Shown piece by piece: positions 4,407 to 6,667 of a stretch of DNA of 6,667 bases. The notes under the pieces were generated by a model. That model saw nothing but the letters and a program-made list of their open reading frames with translations, ran no database searches and was not told where the DNA came from. The stretch comes from an uncultured Prevotellaceae bacterium. Its GTDB lineage: Bacteria; Bacteroidota; Bacteroidia; Bacteroidales; Muribaculaceae. Where the stretch lies: assembly GCA_900556245.1 (NCBI GenBank), contig USOC01000063.1:1-6667 (forward strand). Reading direction: 5' to 3'. Position 1 is the stretch's first letter. The number at the start of each line of letters is the position of its first letter. Position numbers and translations under genes: made by a program.

Positions 4407-6667
4407 ATGAAAAAAAGTTTGATTACACTATTGCTATCATTTACTACCCTTATTTCTGAAGCCGCCCATATCCAAGGACTCGTGAAAGACAGTTCGACTG
4501 GAGAACCGTTGATTGGCGCGACAGTATTTGTTAAGGGAACAAAGACCGGATCAGTGACGGATTTCGACGGACGATTTGAATTGAGAGACTTGAAAGAAGG
4601 AAGTTATACTTTGGTCATATCTTATATTACTTATCAGACAAAAGAGCAAGACATTGCTGTGACATCACAGCCGGCAGAACTTGAAATCAGTCTGAACCCT
4701 GACAATATGCAGTTGGGAGAGGTCGTGGTGGTAGGGCGCAAAAATTTAGAGGGCGAACTCGCACTGCAAAAAGAGAGGCAGCTATCGACTGTCGCTATTG
4801 AGAATATCGGAGCAAGGGAGTTGGGCGTCAAGGGAATTTCGAACGTTGAGGAAGGCGTTAAGAAAATGACGGGGATTTCCATCGCATCTGCCGGACAACT
4901 GATTGTCCGCGGATTGGGCGACCGATATAGCATCACGACGCTTAACGGTCTGTCGATAGCTTCACCGAATCCCGACAACAAACTGGTGCCGCTCGATTTG
5001 TTCCCTTCGTCGACCATTCAGAATATCACCGTGAGCAAAGTCTATGATGTCGCCTCGTTTGCAGATTATAGCGGAGCCCATATTGATATCAATACGAAGG
5101 TCAATATTCCGGAAGATTTTTTTGAAGTATCTGTGAACGCAGGGGGTGCGTTCAATACGTTGGGCGGCGACCGTTATCAGATGGACCGTAAAGGAACGCT
5201 GTTCAGGACTTCTGCCGTCGAACGGCAGGCTCTTGATATGCCCTTACAGGATTTTGACAATTATGTTAAAACCCGCAATGTCTTTCCGACTACTTTTCAG
5301 GTGGAAAAAAAGACAGCTTTGCCAGCCCTCGGTGGCAATGTCAGCCTTGGGAAAAACATCAAATTAGGAGGGAAAGACTTGAGTGTGCTGGCATCTTTGA
5401 ATCTAAGCAACGACTACCAGAATGCCGACAACGCCTTCTATAAAACGCTTGAGGCAACGGGAAACGTGCAGAACGATTTTTTCTATGACAGCTTTGAGCA
5501 ACGGCTGAATATTGCGGCGTTGGGATATGCAGGCTACACTTTGCGGCAATATGACAGAGTCGGTTATACGTTTTTCTATGCTCGGAACGCAAGCGACAAA
5601 TACCAGCTTCGTGAAGGAACGGATGCAGAAGGACATGCCCTGGCCGGGAGCAACAATGTCACGCATATCTATGCCTTGCAAAATCACCAGCTGAAAGGAA
5701 TGCACTATTTTTCCGGCGACAGGTTTGAATTGGATTGGGGTGCTTCGTTTGGCAAGACGAGCAGTGACGAGCCGGATCGACGTCAGGTGATGTATATTCG
5801 CGAGGGGGAGCAGTTGAAGCTGTTCAAATTGAACCGACAGGAGACGATGCGCTATTTTGGCAGTCTGGATGAAAAGGAGTGGAATGGCAGCGTCGGCTTG
5901 AAGTGGAAATGGAAAGACCACAATTTTTTAAAGGCGGGTTTTAACTACAGGGATAAGAATCGTGACTATATGGGTACGCGTTTTTACTACGATTTAAACC
6001 GGCTCAATCCGGAAATTTCGAGTATCTATGAAACAGACGGGTTTCTGAATCAGGAAAATATAACGAATGGCAATCTTGTCGTTGAACGGAAGAAACAGCC
6101 TAAAGACAGCTATATGGCCGGAACGGAAATCTGGGCAGGATATATCATGACCGACTTTTATCCGACAGATCACTTTCTGGTGAATCTCGGGGTTCGTTTT
6201 GAGGCCAGCCGTCAATGGGTGAAATATACGTCGGACGGAGGCGACTGGTATGCCAAACGTCGCGACTTGGACACCAACGAATTCTACCCCACGCTTAATT
6301 TGAAATATTCTTTTAACGATATCAACGCGTTTCGCCTTGCTTTTTCGCGAACTGTCACACGCCCGTCGTTTGTCGAAATGGCACCATTCACCTATCAGGA
6401 GTCGTACGGTGCAGCTCAGATACGCGGTAATGCTGATTTGCAAAACGGCTATAACTATAATTTCGATTTACGCTATGAGATGTTTCGTCCGAATGGGGAT
6501 ATGGTGAGTGCGACGGGCTACTTCAAGTATTTGGACAGTCCAATCGAGCGAGTGCAGGAACTGAATGGCGGAGCTACGCTGCACTCATTCCGCAATGCGG
6601 ACAATGGTATTGCCACCGGCGTAGAGGTTGAATTTAGGAAAGAATTGGTGAAGGATTTGAAGTTGTC
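4407..6667 (+). CDS. TonB-dependent outer-membrane receptor with carboxypeptidase-like N-terminal domain (3' truncated by window)
   Basis: ATG 4407 begins 753 complete codons that stay open to the window edge. Residues 1-20 (MKKSLITLLLSFTTLISEAA) are a signal peptide. Residues ~21-102 are a carboxypeptidase-D regulatory-like beta-sandwich: HIQGLVKDSSTGEPLIGATV, then the GTKTGSVTDFDGRFEL motif. LGEVVVVGRK (103-112) leads into the plug, with IVRGLGDRYSITTLNGL (from ~166; RGLGDRY at 168-174), VPLDLFPSSTIQNITVSKVY and SGAHIDINTK. Alternating aromatic beta-strands of the barrel follow, including FSRTVTRPSFVEM (~646-658), IRGNADL and FRNADNG, all typical late-barrel motifs. The RGLGDRY/PLDLFP plug type differs from SusC/RagA receptors, and no SusD partner is visible before the window ends. 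The protein imports a substrate across the outer membrane using TonB-ExbBD energy; the substrate cannot be read from the sequence. It has its own promoter with a repeat array upstream. Confidence 0.92.
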   Translation, partial: MKKSLITLLLSFTTLISEAAHIQGLVKDSSTGEPLIGATVFVKGTKTGSVTDFDGRFELRDLKEGSYTLVISYITYQTKEQDIAVTSQPAELEISLNPDNMQLGEVVVVGRKNLEGELALQKERQLSTVAIENIGARELGVKGISNVEEGVKKMTGISIASAGQLIVRGLGDRYSITTLNGLSIASPNPDNKLVPLDLFPSSTIQNITVSKVYDVASFADYSGAHIDINTKVNIPEDFFEVSVNAGGAFNTLGGDRYQMDRKGTLFRTSAVERQALDMPLQDFDNYVKTRNVFPTTFQVEKKTALPALGGNVSLGKNIKLGGKDLSVLASLNLSNDYQNADNAFYKTLEATGNVQNDFFYDSFEQRLNIAALGYAGYTLRQYDRVGYTFFYARNASDKYQLREGTDAEGHALAGSNNVTHIYALQNHQLKGMHYFSGDRFELDWGASFGKTSSDEPDRRQVMYIREGEQLKLFKLNRQETMRYFGSLDEKEWNGSVGLKWKWKDHNFLKAGFNYRDKNRDYMGTRFYYDLNRLNPEISSIYETDGFLNQENITNGNLVVERKKQPKDSYMAGTEIWAGYIMTDFYPTDHFLVNLGVRFEASRQWVKYTSDGGDWYAKRRDLDTNEFYPTLNLKYSFNDINAFRLAFSRTVTRPSFVEMAPFTYQESYGAAQIRGNADLQNGYNYNFDLRYEMFRPNGDMVSATGYFKYLDSPIERVQELNGGATLHSFRNADNGIATGVEVEFRKELVKDLKL

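Noticed and set aside
5403..6443. Two reverse-strand open frames (5403-5921 and 5994-6443) inside the TonB receptor
   Set aside because: Both are antisense to strong barrel motifs and have no recognisable protein features; they arise from the codon usage of the receptor gene.
1..6667. CRISPR array, tRNA or rRNA genes, insertion sequence, attachment site
   Set aside because: No spaced identical repeats, tRNA-like cloverleaf, rRNA sequence, transposase-like frame or terminal inverted repeats were seen.

Overview
The window looks like chromosomal DNA from a member of the Bacteroidales (phylum Bacteroidota). The evidence is a Bacteroidota-type LptE lipoprotein and its neighbours, a DUF4153 membrane protein, a TonB-dependent receptor with an N-terminal carboxypeptidase-like domain, A-rich leaders without Shine-Dalgarno sequences, and a TAnnTTTG-type promoter element. 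Genus cannot be fixed from what is visible. All recognisable genes are on the + strand.

Region 1 (1-2100) is a tight operon: the 3' end of a sigma-54-dependent (Fis-type HTH) regulator, lptE, a Bacteroidota TPR-like protein of unknown function, and secG. Intergenic gaps are 2-12 bases, and a strong intrinsic terminator (2066-2099) closes it. It combines two envelope-biogenesis functions: LPS delivery to the outer membrane (LptE) and protein export through the Sec channel (SecG).

Region 2 (2100-2640) shows signs of decay. A perfect-looking hairpin with a GCAA loop precedes a 67-residue secreted ORF that resembles only the first part of an outer-membrane beta-barrel protein. Right after it, the N-terminal 44 codons of a DUF4153 membrane protein end in TAA. 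A TGA follows two codons later in the same frame, and the frame then stays open for the remaining ~500 codons. Two neighbouring genes thus look damaged.

Region 3 (2676-4310) is the large DUF4153 polytopic membrane protein body with a soluble C-terminal part, followed by a clear intrinsic terminator (4271-4306).

Region 4 (4310-6667) is an independently controlled TonB-dependent receptor, cut by the window end. Its promoter region is the most interesting non-coding part. Four tandem 11-bp units, each starting T(A/C)A(C/T)C, run up to where a -33 element would sit. They are followed by a consensus TACTTTTG -7 box that is itself part of an 8-bp inverted repeat. This layout resembles activation by an OmpR/PhoB-type regulator. 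No wholly new multi-gene system is evident.
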